From positions 81,465,721 through 81,529,720 of the forward strand of contig NC_134643.1 in NCBI RefSeq assembly GCF_030463565.1: a stretch of 64,000 bases of DNA, given 5' to 3'. Below the pieces are notes generated by a model. That model did no database searches. It was not told the origin of the DNA and saw only the letters and a program-made list of their open reading frames with translations. The translations under genes were made by a program, and so were the position numbers. Within the stretch, counting starts at the first letter, position 1, and every line of letters starts with the position of its first letter. The DNA comes from Pelecanus crispus (lineage: Eukaryota > Chordata > Aves > Pelecaniformes > Pelecanidae). Of the stretch, positions 50,801 to 62,300 are shown one piece after another.

Positions 50801-53800
50801 CTAAAGATTGGTTCAGTAGGGTGATGTACGCTGCAAGCTGAGTGCAGTATGTTAACTGAGTGAGACTTAAGAGAATATTTGACGAATTGAGTTCATGAGC
50901 TTTATACAGAACAATTGCTAAATCTTGACTTTCATTGGCACAGCAACTGTAAGGAAAGACACTTCAGCTGGCATGGGTTGTCTCATGAAAAGCCTAAAAT
51001 CTGATCTGTATCTAAGCCTCCTTAGATACAAAAGCTAGCAAATTAAATCCAATCCCTTTGCCAAATCTAAGGTCATAAAAGTCTTAAATTTGCCACAGGT
51101 TAGTACTATTTTGAATTAACATAAAAACAAAAGCAATCTGTCACTGAAAACTTTCCACCAAATTGGTCCAGCTTCTTTGCCAAATAGGCCCAAGAAAGCA
51201 TGACTTTCTTCAGCTTCAATTCTTTTAACAATATGGAAACACTCAGTGCAGGGCTGAGTTGATCTGCCTGGGTCAAGCACAGGCAGGAACCAAAAACCAA
51301 TCCACAGAGATATTATCCTAACATTGGCTCTCTCTACTGCCTTGGATAAGTTTTTACTTCTCTTGACTTTTAATTTTCTGTACATGAAAAAGGAATAGTA
51401 TGCGTTTACCTACTTTGCAGTGTGGGTGTTTAAAGCACTAATTATTATTTCTGCAGATCTCTCTCAATGTTACCTAAGCAGTATTGCTAAATACATTTTG
51501 AAACTATAGTCATATGTGTGATTCACTATCTGGCCTGGCCAGTTTGGTAAGAAATTTATTCTCAATTATTTACAATCAAGGTTTTGCTTTGAGTGATACC
51601 ATCAGGGGAATCTTGAAGACTCAGATAACAAGAAGTAAATGATTGACATATTTCCACAATAGGCAAAATAGGCAGGAATGTTAAAAAGATTAGAAGAGGC
51701 TTCTATTAGTTCACTACTAATATCATCTATACATTGCCATGCCCTAGATTAACCGATACAATAATTTTTTTAAAAGAAAAAGCCTCACCTTCATTCAGAA
51801 ATGCACGCTGTGTGGAAAGACACTGAGAGGCTGAAATGCTGTATTCTCACAGATTTAACTACCGGACTTGGAAATATCTGTTGAATCCTTCATAAATTCA
51901 AGACACTTCATTTGGGAATGAAAACAGCTAAATGTGCTCAAGTTTGCCCAAAATGTGGCTGAGTTGCTAATCCTCTGCTGTTAAAAAGGAGGGCTAAACC
52001 TGACATGCCAGGGCAGGAATCAAGCTCATAAGCCCAAACTATCTCACTAGCTACACTTGCCTCTGCCTCTGGGTGTGCATGAGAGTGAGTCAACTACCAG
52101 CCAAGACAGGGACACTGCCACCAGGAAGATGTTGCTCACTTGTGAGCCTTGCCTCCACATAACTGACTTGAGCTATTTGGCTCTGGAAGCTTGAGCCCAG
52201 CTATCAAGACGTAACCAGAGAGCACCGGCACTTCATCTGACTCCCATGGAGTCCTCAGGTAGTTCCAGCAGAAAGGGCGAGGGGGGTGGGGGGGAAAAAT
52301 CTCAGTTGCAATCTCTAGTCTGACTTTTTGGTGATTTTCGTTCATTTAAATGACAGATGAGACTTCAGAAATAGGAAACAAACCTAATCAGGAGAAAGGT
52401 GCTATTGCACGCTCCTCTTAGGACAGTGGACCAAATCCACCCTTGGTGATAACTCCATGCAAGACAGAATAGCAGCTAAACTTGTCCAAGCGTGCCAATT
52501 TCCTTTTGGTTGTGTCTGTCCAACCCTCTAAGTTTTGTCAGTATAATTTGACCCTTCATTTTGCTCATGAGAATTTCCTCAAGTCCCCACACAGAAACTG
52601 TCTGGCATTGGCATATGAGCTGTCTCAGTTGCCCAGGTTATCTCACCTCAGGCTCTGAGGCGGCCAGAGGTGTTACTTTGTCCCACCAGAACTGTAACTG
52701 GCCATCAAATACGAAAAAGAAGTCTACATCTTCACAAAGCCTTTAGCAGGTCTGTTTGTTTTAAGACTCCCAGTACTAGCTACTTGCAGTAAGGATCAGG
52801 TCACTGGGGCTGGCCCCTAACCACTGATTACAGAATGGCCTGAAAAGGTTGAATTTGAAAACTGCTAAAGCTGACACTTAAGACCAAGGTGTGCTCTTGC
52901 TAATAGCTCATGCTATTAGCTGCACTCTAGATTTAAGCACGTTACTCTAGGATAGCAAATAACCACGTTGAAAGAGAAGGCCAGGATCTGGCTACTGCTA
53001 GGGCATGGTATAACAAATATGTACCATGGTGCCTGGTATAACAAATAAATGCCATTGTCCCTGTAAACAATCAGGTGACGTCTCCTCATGGGTTGAGTCA
53101 TGCATGAGCCCTGACTACTCCATGAGTCCCGAGTCTCTTTCAACCACAGAACTGGCTTGCTGAGGGAAAGAAGTGGAACCTAAGTTTTCTCAATTCATTG
53201 TACTGCCTCAGAGAAGCACAGTACAGCCTCCAGACACTGATAATTGTGTAATAACTTGTCTTCATTTTTGCTTTGAACTTATAGCAAACAAAGGGGCCAG
53301 TTCTGCACTGAGAAGGAATCAAGACAACTGTAATTTTACACCACCTTTCTGCACTCAGATTTCATAGTTTTAAGGTTGCCTACCAGCTGCTATTCAAATT
53401 CATTCTTCTTCAGAGAGCTATCATGGCATTGCACAACTCTCCTCCCTGCTCACTTTTTACATTAGCTTTTGCAAATATGATGGCAGCCCTGTGCTGTGGA
53501 AGCAAACCTAAGAATCCATGGACGTTTATATTCCCTTTACGGAAAATAAATCTACTGTTGGTATAGTATGATCTACTGAACCTTAAAGGTCTTGAAGTGA
53601 TTCTCCCTTGCAATTTCTTGTGCTGAGAAAAGAGCACTCATTGTGTTTGTGAGGCTGGACTGTGCTCATCTGTAAATAGAACACTTAAAAGTTGCTGATC
53701 ATTTTCCTTTAATGCAAAGAGCTTTAGCTGGGGGAATCAACAAGAATATACAATTAGCTTGCCTTAAAAACAGGCAGTTTGGGTTTTTGCTGTTTGGTCT

Positions 53801-56348
53801 TTCGCTAACAGGTCACCAGGACTGGAACAAAAAGAAATGATTGAAGAAGCTTATTTTGCTTGTTACTTACTGTACTGACGCACACTGATCTGCTACACAA
53901 ACTGCAATGAGACCCAAGGATGAGGAATTTGGCCTTGTCAGGGGTGAAAGGATCCTTCATGACATAGCTTTCTTCCAAAAGCCTGTAAGAGAATAATTTC
54001 AGGCTTTTAAGGGTAGACTTCCCAGTATGGGAGAGTTGAAATGGGGAAAATGTGGAGGCTGAAAAGGTATCAGCCCTTTCTACTTGATTTGCTTGGCCTG
54101 GTGTTGTACATGAGGCAATGTAGCAGCTATGCAGCTCCCTCCCTCTTCAAAACCAACATTGTGGCTGCCTTCAGTCCTATACTGTACTTTCTGTGTCTTC
54201 TGAAATTTGGGCAATTGGTGATCATCTCAACGTCGTCTTACTAGCTTTTTCTCAGTGCTCTACCTTAAAGTATTTTTTTATCTTTCATTTTTATGACAGG
54301 CACTCCTTCACATAGCCAACTTCAGTACCCTGTCAAGTTATCATTTCAATTGCACAGCTTTTAATTAGAAGTTCTCTTCCAAAGCTGTGTGCATGTGAGT
54401 ATAAAATAAAAAGTATTTACTGCTCTTAGTTATGTCACTGCTGCAAAGCTAAGGCTCCCACTTCTTGCAAGCAAGAGCTACTAGCACAGAACATTACAGT
54501 GACCTCAAATATGCTTACTTTATGTCAGAGGTGGTACTGTTTGCTTCAGGGTATTAAGGGAGTGCTTTTATTAATAATTTGACAACCTGCTTGGGAAAGA
54601 CTAAGGCGTTATTCTTCCTGGGAGCTCCAGGCAAAATATGACAGAAGTCAGTTGGGTGTCTGTCTGCACAGGGCACCCTGCAAGGCTAGCTTATTCTTGG
54701 ACTTAAAACAAACTTGGATTCTGTAGCAATATGGAGTACAACATATATTTAAAAGGTATTCTGTTAACTTATACTGCCTTCTGCTTGTCTGTGTACATAC
54801 ACACACACAGAGGTATGTGTGCATCTGTGAATGTATTCCTTTTTCCTTTTCCCTCTACTCAAACAAAAAAATGGTATAGCTCAAGCTTTCCACTGTAAGG
54901 AAAGATCAGGCATCTTAACATGGCAGATCACCTTGTCAACGAGAATCCTAGTGTACAAAGACTGGATTACCTCTGCAAAGCTCCCCTTGCAAGATTCACA
55001 GCTTAATGTAGTCATCATCAGTGTAGAGACCTGGCCATTGTACAAGCCTTCATGCCAGGCATGTGTTTCCTGCAGCATTGCATTTAGGACATGTGAGTAA
55101 ACCAGAAAGTAAACCAATAAAGATAGTGTATAAAGTGATTTCTTATATGCATGTACAGAATTGTTATGCTTCAGCATTATTTTTTTGCTTTTTGAATCTC
55201 AGCAATCCAAATAAAGCTGAGATGTTAACACTGAACTTGGATAACCTAAAGTTAAGATTCATGTTCAGCTTTGATTCAGACTCTTTACGAACGGACCTGA
55301 TCAAAGGTGGGCCATTGCTCTGCTGAGTAGGAGAGGGAAAACCAGTAGCACCATGGGATTTGGAATGATAAAAATATAGCTGCCCAAGGAAAACGGATCT
55401 GATCTCAGCCCAAGTAGGTGGTGATCAACAGCTGTTTCCATTATATAAGAAACTGAGCGGTCTTAGTGAGGCAAAATGCTGAGTGCATGTCTGACTCCCA
55501 TTTCCAGTGAGTTCTTGACCATGCCTGCCTGATGGGTTCATTGACCGGGACAGCCTCAACAGAGCTACTCGTACATTTAAAGCTAAGTGCTTTGTTTTAC
55601 CGGATGTTTCATGACTGCAGACAAAGTAGTAACTGCACAGTTTCTGGTCAAACTATCCCTATTGGCAGAGATGGAAAAGGCTTCAGTCTCCTAAAACGTA
55701 AATATGTACTACATTTCCACACACTTTAATGTCATACAATCTGCCAAAGAATTGTCTAATTCATGCAAAAAAGCATTGCTGTTCAAAATTCCACATCATG
55801 TCAAATAGCTTGTGAAAAATGTTTTTACCATATGCATTTAATTCATGCTGTGTTTACGTGTTGCCCAGCTGACACAGCTGTGAGGAAAGGGCTGTTTCCA
55901 GAAATGCTAGGCTGACAGTCAACAGTATTCTAGTAAAAAAATTAGGAAAAAGTAAATAGTAGGGTGGCCAGTGGGGTTAGGAAATAGGTTAAATACAAAT
56001 CTTTGCATGGTATTGAGGCAGGATGGGGAAAGTTGATTTTTGTCTTTGCTATCAATGCTGACAATTTTTAACATTTCTTCCCTTTGGAAAAAGAATGTCA
56101 CTTTAAGCACCAAGCCTCATATTCAGGGGCAATATGGCATGTTATTGGGTTCATGCAGTACGCATCGTTCCACAGTACAAGGCTTCTAACGCTCATAACA
56201 TAAATGAAGTCTGTAATATGAAAGACTGTACTTACACCATAGAGCGTGTGTTTGGTGGCTTCTGCCCATAGTACGTATATGGAGCTGTTAAGCCACATAG
56301 CTGACATTTGAACTCTCCTTTAGGCCGAGCTTCTTTGGGAGCATCCAT
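47734..56348 (-). CDS. CDPF1: cysteine-rich DPF motif domain-containing protein 1 (three coding exons)
   Basis: A small conserved metazoan protein of unknown biochemical role, next to PPARA in mammals as well. The exons of 113, 112 and 150 nt join in frame to 124 residues plus TAA; the human protein is 123. Paired cysteines are C15/C18 (CQLC), C64/C67 (CSLC) and C86/C89 (CLPC), with C72 and C77 also present, a layout suggesting metal binding. The name-giving DPF triplet is at residues 48-50 (MKDPF). The C-terminus is basic and lysine-rich (EDMDKRKPQQKS). The start ATG has A at -3 and G at +4, and an acceptor just upstream (56360-56361) implies at least one more 5' untranslated exon. The gene is convergent with PPARA. 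No signal peptide or membrane segment is seen. Family identity is clear; the function remains unknown. Confidence 0.97.
48017..48100 (+). repeat. cluster segment a' (inverted partner of 48954-49035)
   Basis: About 84 bp, starting GCTCCTTCCTATTCAG, that matches the reverse complement of 48954-49035 with small differences. The best block is ACATCTGGTTAGAGCTAACTGG, shared in both. It is contiguous with segment b'. No terminal features of a known transposon were seen. Confidence 0.75.
48105..48192 (+). repeat. cluster segment b' (inverted partner of 47586-47673)
   Basis: 88 bp matching the reverse complement of 47586-47673 at about 84% by my count, without gaps. The two arms bracket CDPF1 coding exon 3 and are 431 bases apart. 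Confidence 0.8.
48205..48395 (+). repeat. cluster segment c' (direct repeat, copy 1)
   Basis: About 190 bp in the same orientation as 49135-49326 and roughly 90% identical by eye, with a few small indels. Shared blocks include AAATTCCAAACAGGATTTAA and GGTGTTGCTGATGGATTATT. It follows directly after segment b'. Confidence 0.85.
48954..49035 (-). repeat. cluster segment a
   Basis: Minus-strand copy of the segment at 48017-48100. Here the frame containing NIWLELTGCK is open, while the plus copy has stops in the same frame. Confidence 0.75.
49135..49326 (+). repeat. cluster segment c (direct repeat, copy 2)
   Basis: Second copy of the 190 bp segment, 930 bp downstream of the first. The similarity ends at CCTCT in both copies, after which they are unrelated. 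Confidence 0.85.
49735..49905. mobile_element. possible decayed SINE
   Basis: The stretch CCCCATTCTGTGGATGAGGA followed by GGCACAG resembles the core of MIR/CORE-type SINEs (the 'cagatgaggaaactgaggcacag' pattern) as I remember it. It is heavily diverged and has no intact ends. A RepeatMasker run would decide. Confidence 0.25.
53871..53982 (-). CDS. CDPF1: CDPF1 coding exon 2 (residues 38-75)
   Basis: The acceptor on the minus strand is TTCTCTTACAG and the donor is ACA|GTAAGT. The exon is 112 nt and encodes LLEESYVMKDPFTPDKAKFL with the DPF motif, then the second cysteine pair (CSLC). It is too short and too interrupted by splicing to appear as a long open frame. Confidence 0.97.
53983..56235 (-). 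other. CDPF1: CDPF1 intron 1 of the coding part
   Basis: 2.25 kb of unremarkable AT-rich sequence with a short CA tract near 54799. Nothing else was recognised. Confidence 0.85.
56236..56348 (-). CDS. CDPF1: CDPF1 coding exon 1 (residues 1-37 plus two bases)
   Basis: Minus-strand ATG at 56348-56346, reading MDAPKEARPKGEFKCQLCGL and then the conserved APYTYYGQKPPNTRSMV. It ends at GGT|GTAAGT, with the donor at 56235. The other nearby ATG (56344) is out of frame. It carries the first CX2C pair. Confidence 0.97.
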
Positions 56349-56359
56349 CTTTAAGCTAC
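56349..56359 (-). other. CDPF1: CDPF1 5' UTR remnant in the start-codon exon
   Basis: Eleven bases lie between a good minus-strand acceptor (TTTTGTGTTTCTTGTAG) and the ATG. This implies an upstream untranslated exon at higher coordinates. Confidence 0.65.
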
Positions 56360-59300
56360 CTACAAGAAACACAAAAAACTTTTATCTCCAAAATGCAGTA
56401 CTGGGAACATGCCTGCAAGAAGATTAAACTGATGTGGGACATCTGGCCACGCAAATTAAAATCCAATGGAAAACTGACTATTGCAAACCTTGATTAGTAA
56501 ATCTTTTCTCCCAAATCAAGTTGGTTTCCCACGCCCCAGTTAAATTTCAAAATTCCTTAGATAGGTTTAGAAATTGCAGCCTAGAGGCCTAACTATAAAA
56601 GTTCGCCTATTAATTTAGAACTTGATCCATAAAAGAATTCAGGTAACAAAGTATATGGCTGTGGTTGGAAAACCCTTTGCTCAACCAAGGCCTACGCTCC
56701 CTAAGCACTTCCCAGGAAACAACTCCCTGTCTGCTGTGCAGAATCCCAATCCAGTTCTGTAATGCCTGTCTCCTCCTACAAACGGCAAATGGAGCCGTGA
56801 AAGGGTTTGGGACCCCACTCAGGAGGCAGGTACCAGAAAGGTAGGTGTTGCAATGATTTGCTATGTCTTTTTCTTTGCTTCTGGTTCACCTTCAAATAGA
56901 GTTTTGGGAGCTTAACCCTGGCTCCCTGTTCTTATCTGGCTTCCTATGGAAATGAGGCTGATAAAATCACCCTGTGCCTAGATAGAGTGTTGGCCCATTC
57001 AAGCCACAGAGGACAGAGGAGGTGGTACCTTCAAAAAAGTTTAGGTCCTCTAAGTTTTATGAAAATAGGTAGAAGAGGGAGACTCTGCTTTACCCTCATG
57101 GAGGATACCCGTGTATGTCTATAAATCAGAGAATCTGCACATGGGAAAGCTATTGTCCATCTGTCTGAAAGATTTCAGACACCCACTACAAAGGTGTAGC
57201 TATCAGTCACAAGATATAAAATGTAGGAAGCCATGCTTCATCAGCTTTGGTGTTTACAAGATGACTTGTAAAATCTTGGCCGTTGATATACATTTGGGAG
57301 CTTATCCTTCACTGGTACCACTGTAGTTGAGAGTCACACCCTGCGTTTTTCAAAAAGCATGGTGTGGCAAGTATGCTTTTAGGACTGATTTTGGTAGGTA
57401 TGCATGATCAGATCAAACACAGCTAACTATGTGCATGCCCAAAATTGCACCAATCCATGAATGAAATGTGATCACTTGTTTGCAAACTGGATATCTTCGC
57501 TCACCTGCACCACTTTCTTGAACAGACACATTCACCTTGCAGTGAATTTAGCTAAATGCCCTCACGCTTTTCACGGCATGCAGTTTTCTGCTGCAAACCT
57601 GTCAGCTTTAAGCGAAGCAGAGCTGCATCAAGCTTTTAGGAAGGTGAACACTAGGAACTCTGATTTGGGCAATATCTCAGCAGTTAGGTTGTGTGTGCTC
57701 ACAGCTCAGCAGACATACAGCCTGCCAAAGGACAGCAGGTCATTCCCACTCTTCTAGCTTTGCAGCCATACCCTTCTCCTGCGGAGCTGATTCAGTTCAC
57801 TAAGGCCATGTCTCTATTTATGTTTTAGTTCAGCTCAGGGGTTTTCTTTGGGAACAAGTTGCCTGACTGTCCCCGCTTACCACACTTGGTTTGCACTGTG
57901 GAGCAGTCTTAAAGCCCACAAACCGGACAGTTTCAGATTAAACAAAAGTGAAAGACATGCTCCAGAAGCACACCTAATACACTCCAACCTGAATACCCAA
58001 CTAATGGCCATTCAGTCTACCGGCTAGGACCAGAGGTAGTCTGAAACACCCTGAAACACAGAGAACGGGCAGGTGGTATCCAACATCAAACACCTCAGTC
58101 TATGGTTTCACTCTTACTGCATCACACTAGCTACCAACGTGGTAACAAATAAAAGAACTACCTTTTTTTTTTTTTCTTCCAACATCTTTTTTTCTCTTGT
58201 TTCAGGGAACTAAATTGGCTTGCAGAGGAATCCAACAACTGCTACCAGTAGTACAAGGTAAGAGGCAAAACTGCACAGCCAGGAGAGAGGGAGGGCTGAG
58301 ATGAGGGACCTGTATTTCCCTCTTTCAATGACAGTAAGCTGCTATTTCTGTTCACTCAATGTGGTGAAACCGAATCCTTAGAGACATATGCTGTTAAGGT
58401 GAATTAGGGGCAAGGTGAAGCAGAGCTGTAACTACTTGTCATCTATGTTCCAGAGGAACACGGAGCCCCAAGATACTCAGAGGTTACGGAGGCTTCATAA
58501 CAGACACGCACTTCAGAAAGCCCTAGGCCTGTTAAATCCCAAAACTTAATTTTGGGAATAATCTCCCTTACCCCATCATTCTTTCACCACCAGCCTTCCC
58601 ACTGCCATTTCTGACATTTCACTAGTACAAGGAGTTCTTCAAATGTAACACAAATGGGACTGGGTACTGGTTTAACTCATGAATACCTTAGGCAAATACA
58701 TTTTTTCTAAAGTGATGTAACCCTTGGATATCATGTATTTTCCCTACCTCACAGGGATGCTTGAGAGAATTTAATTAACTAAAGTGCTTTCAGATTTTTC
58801 AGTTAGATATAAGGCATGTACATGCCACCTGTTTTTCCCTGTATATTAAAACTGGGATTCTTCAAACTATACACAAACTCAACTAAGAAGTCTGCTTTTT
58901 GAACCCTGCATTTTAGGTTTACCAAGTAAGCCCCCCAAACATACTTAAATTTACCTTTTCTTTAGGTAGTCAGTAGCAGTACCAAGACACCCACCTGTCT
59001 GAACGAGATTCAGTCCTGAACAGCGTATGCAATTTTTTGTAATAAATATTTTTAAAAAGGGGAAATAATTAACCCCACAGAGTATCAAAACTCACTTGAA
59101 TCAAATACAGAAGACCATCATGGTGAACTTTTCTTTAAAATAAAGCAAAACACTAAGAACGACAACAAAAAAAAGAGTATTTGTGGCAGTGAGGATCGTA
59201 AACTTTGGAATGAATGTGTCCTGATTCCAAGTCAAAATAACAGCCCTGGGTTCAGAGCTGAAGTACGTTAGATATAGAAACACCTGCTCTCTTATTAGAC

Positions 59301-62300
59301 CATTGGCATGTAGAACAGAATCTGTTCAGTGACTACCACTGGGAAGGAATGGTATCTATGTACAAACAGATTTTTGGCTATGCCAGTTGAAAAGCATATG
59401 ATCCTGCCTGCAAGACACAGATGAAATTATGATGTTTTCCATTTTACTTCCAGCTTACAAGTCACTGGTATCAGCTGTACAAAGTTTTATTTCACCGGGA
59501 ACATCATTTATCCTGAGAGCTTGTCTACACAGCAGCACTTGGCAAAGTTAAGGTCACTAACTCAAGGTGTGACGTTAATACACATGCAGATTTCAGGGTG
59601 AACACTCCCGTTCAGAAGTAACGCTTGCTATATAACAAAGCCATTTTCCTTCTGAAGAAAGAAATTTAATGGCAGATGTAATAAACTTTCCATTTATGCA
59701 TGCGCTTCACACCTTTAGTCTAAACCACCAAGCAGACAAATCCTAAGATAGATACACTCTCTGACAAAGCTTTTAGTACTTCCAAAAAGCTCGTCTGCAA
59801 TTAAAGAACTGTATCTTTATGTCAGATAGCAAATGCACAGAGCAATTCTGCGATAAAACCACAGTCAAGACAGACATTGGTTTATCACAAAGTAAGCTCA
59901 CTGGCTTGGCCCTATACACCATCTTAGCAAGATGCCTGATATGACAACTATGACAAGGTGTCTGCCTCCCCTCCAAGCAGACATATGAAGCATGAGTGAG
60001 AACTCATTTCTCTCTAGCATACCAACAACAGGATGAAGGATCTCTTGAGGAGATAAAAAGTCTAGGGCACTAATTCCTTCATAATCATGACAGGCAAATT
60101 TGTAACATCAAGTGATTCAAATCATCACCAGTGCTAACACTGGCTTTTTATCTTTTCCTTGAAAATTTTTGAAGCAGCACCATGTCCCAGTAACATGTCA
60201 AATATCTGGCTGGCTGGTATGTACTGAAGAAGTCTTCTAGAACAGCTTGTTTAGAACTGAATTCTGCCCAAGCGTTTGCCATTTTGGCTGGAAGCCACAA
60301 GGTACTTAAACACATACTTACTTTAAGCACATGCATAGCTTTTCTGAAAAGAACACGGCTACCCACACATGCTTGATTACGAAGCAAACATTGAACTAGC
60401 ACGCTCAGCAAAAACCTGCCAAGTCAAGCCCAGAATGCTGCAGGACGTGAGGTTGGCCCACATGTCATAGAGAAAGGTAAAGCACATGGATTTGAATGCC
60501 ATGCTAAGGAAATAACTGCAGTAAAAGAAAGGCGCAGGTTAGACAGCAGTGCTGTAAGAGTGTTTCTCTGTGCTGTGACTGATACATGATATGGATGTGG
60601 GGAAATGGCTCTCAGTGCAGTTCTCTAGGGACTCCTAAAAACTTCAGGGCAGTTCTGCTCAGAGCACTCTGCTAACAGGCCTGGAAGGCATGCCAGAAAT
60701 AATAAATCACCATTAAATTGTCAGGGTCAGTGGCAAAGTAGTGGCACAGATAAGTAATCTGATTTTCTTTGCTTCAAACCTCATTAGCACAAGTCTTTAC
60801 AATGCATAGGTTAAGCCCCTCTTAATACTCCACAGGAGACTCATGTATTTCTAAGTCACTGATAAACTAGAGAGACTATACAAGAAACAAACTGCCTACA
60901 AACAGACGTAGACTTTGATTTGAAAGGGTGTCAGATAAAACCAACATTGACACACCTTTAATCCTCTCCAGTTAAACCCTTATTTCTTTTTCCTGCCAAG
61001 ATTTTCCTGCAGTATCCACTGTTGATGACGACGACCTATTAAAATATTCACAGCTTGATTCTCTACAGGAAGGAGTGCTCTCTAACAGAAGGGTAGGAGC
61101 CACTGAGTTCACAGCCTGGTAAATTCCAAGTTATTTTGCAGTGTTTAGTGTGATATAAATTAAAATACACTTCAGCACCAGGAATGCATTCACATCCTTC
61201 AGAAAAATGATCTGTTGCCTAATTGCTCAGGTAATAGATGAAACAGCAGAACCTTCTTAACTTGCTAGTTAATCCCCAGCTGAACAACTCTCTCCCTCCA
61301 GTTCCTTCACGTTATTGCCCTGAAGGCATGTTTAGGTCACCTGTTGGCTGCCTCCCTGCTCTTCCTTTGAGGTGACTTACCTTGGGCTCAGCGTAACAAA
61401 TTAGCCTAGGAATACAATTTCACCAAGCGTGGCCATTTGGAACTTTCACCCTTATTACCTCTCCCAAAGATCACTTGATTGAATTAAACCTTGATTTGTT
61501 GCAGCAACTTCTCCCTTCAGGCCAAGGGGATTGTGCTGGTATTGCTGTGCTCTCTCTGCTCTGAAGGAATGGAGATGACCGCAGCACACGGCCTTCCCTC
61601 TAGGTGTGGGTCATATAGCAGGCCCCAAGCCCTGCTTTTTAACAACTTGTGTGGACTCCCTGTGGCTGTATGATGAACAGCCTAGGTGGTCACAGATATG
61701 AAAGCGAGCATGTTTTCTGAACAGTTGTAGGGAATGTTTGAACAGGGTGTGTCAGCAGAAGGAGAGGAGACAAGCAAATCAGACTCCTTCCTTAGGTAAA
61801 AAGGCTTTACAAACAGCAGATGAATCTCAAAAAGGCATCTATTGATGCACGATTTAACAAGGCTGAGAAACCAACACTTAAAAAAATCTAGCCCAAGTAC
61901 TCCTTACTTGAATATGGCAGGCAGCCAGCTCTGAATTAGACAGCATTTAATAAAAAAGAATCTCAAATTAGATGAGAATTTGACAGCTTCACACAGGAAT
62001 GCTGCAACAAGGCACTGATTAACCGGTATATACCACTGTCCTCTAGCGGACACATCGACACTGTACAGCCCCGGTGACCGGCAGTATCACTGCTACCAGC
62101 TGCCGGGAATTCTCATTTCAGCACCTCAGCTGTTCAGAATGACTCAGTTGTAAAAGCCCAGCGAAGTGGATCACACAGTAAGACTGAAAGATAGAATAAA
62201 ATAAAAGCAAGTTGCCCAAGCATTTATGGTAGAGGCCACTTCCACGTCTGGTTGCAGAGGCAAAGTGAACGGTAGATCTCTTTGCTGTGTAACAGAACAA

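Larger units (their letters stand above)
47884..53870 (-). other. CDPF1: CDPF1 intron 2
   Basis: 6.0 kb. Its last 1.4 kb before exon 3 contains the repeat cluster at 48017-49326. A possible decayed SINE lies around 49735-49905, and an octamer motif with a nearby CCAAT is at 49935-49955. No other coding exon was recognised on either strand. Confidence 0.8.

Noticed and set aside
57461-57757. 98-codon plus-strand frame
   Set aside because: No family resemblance and no splice context; likely chance.
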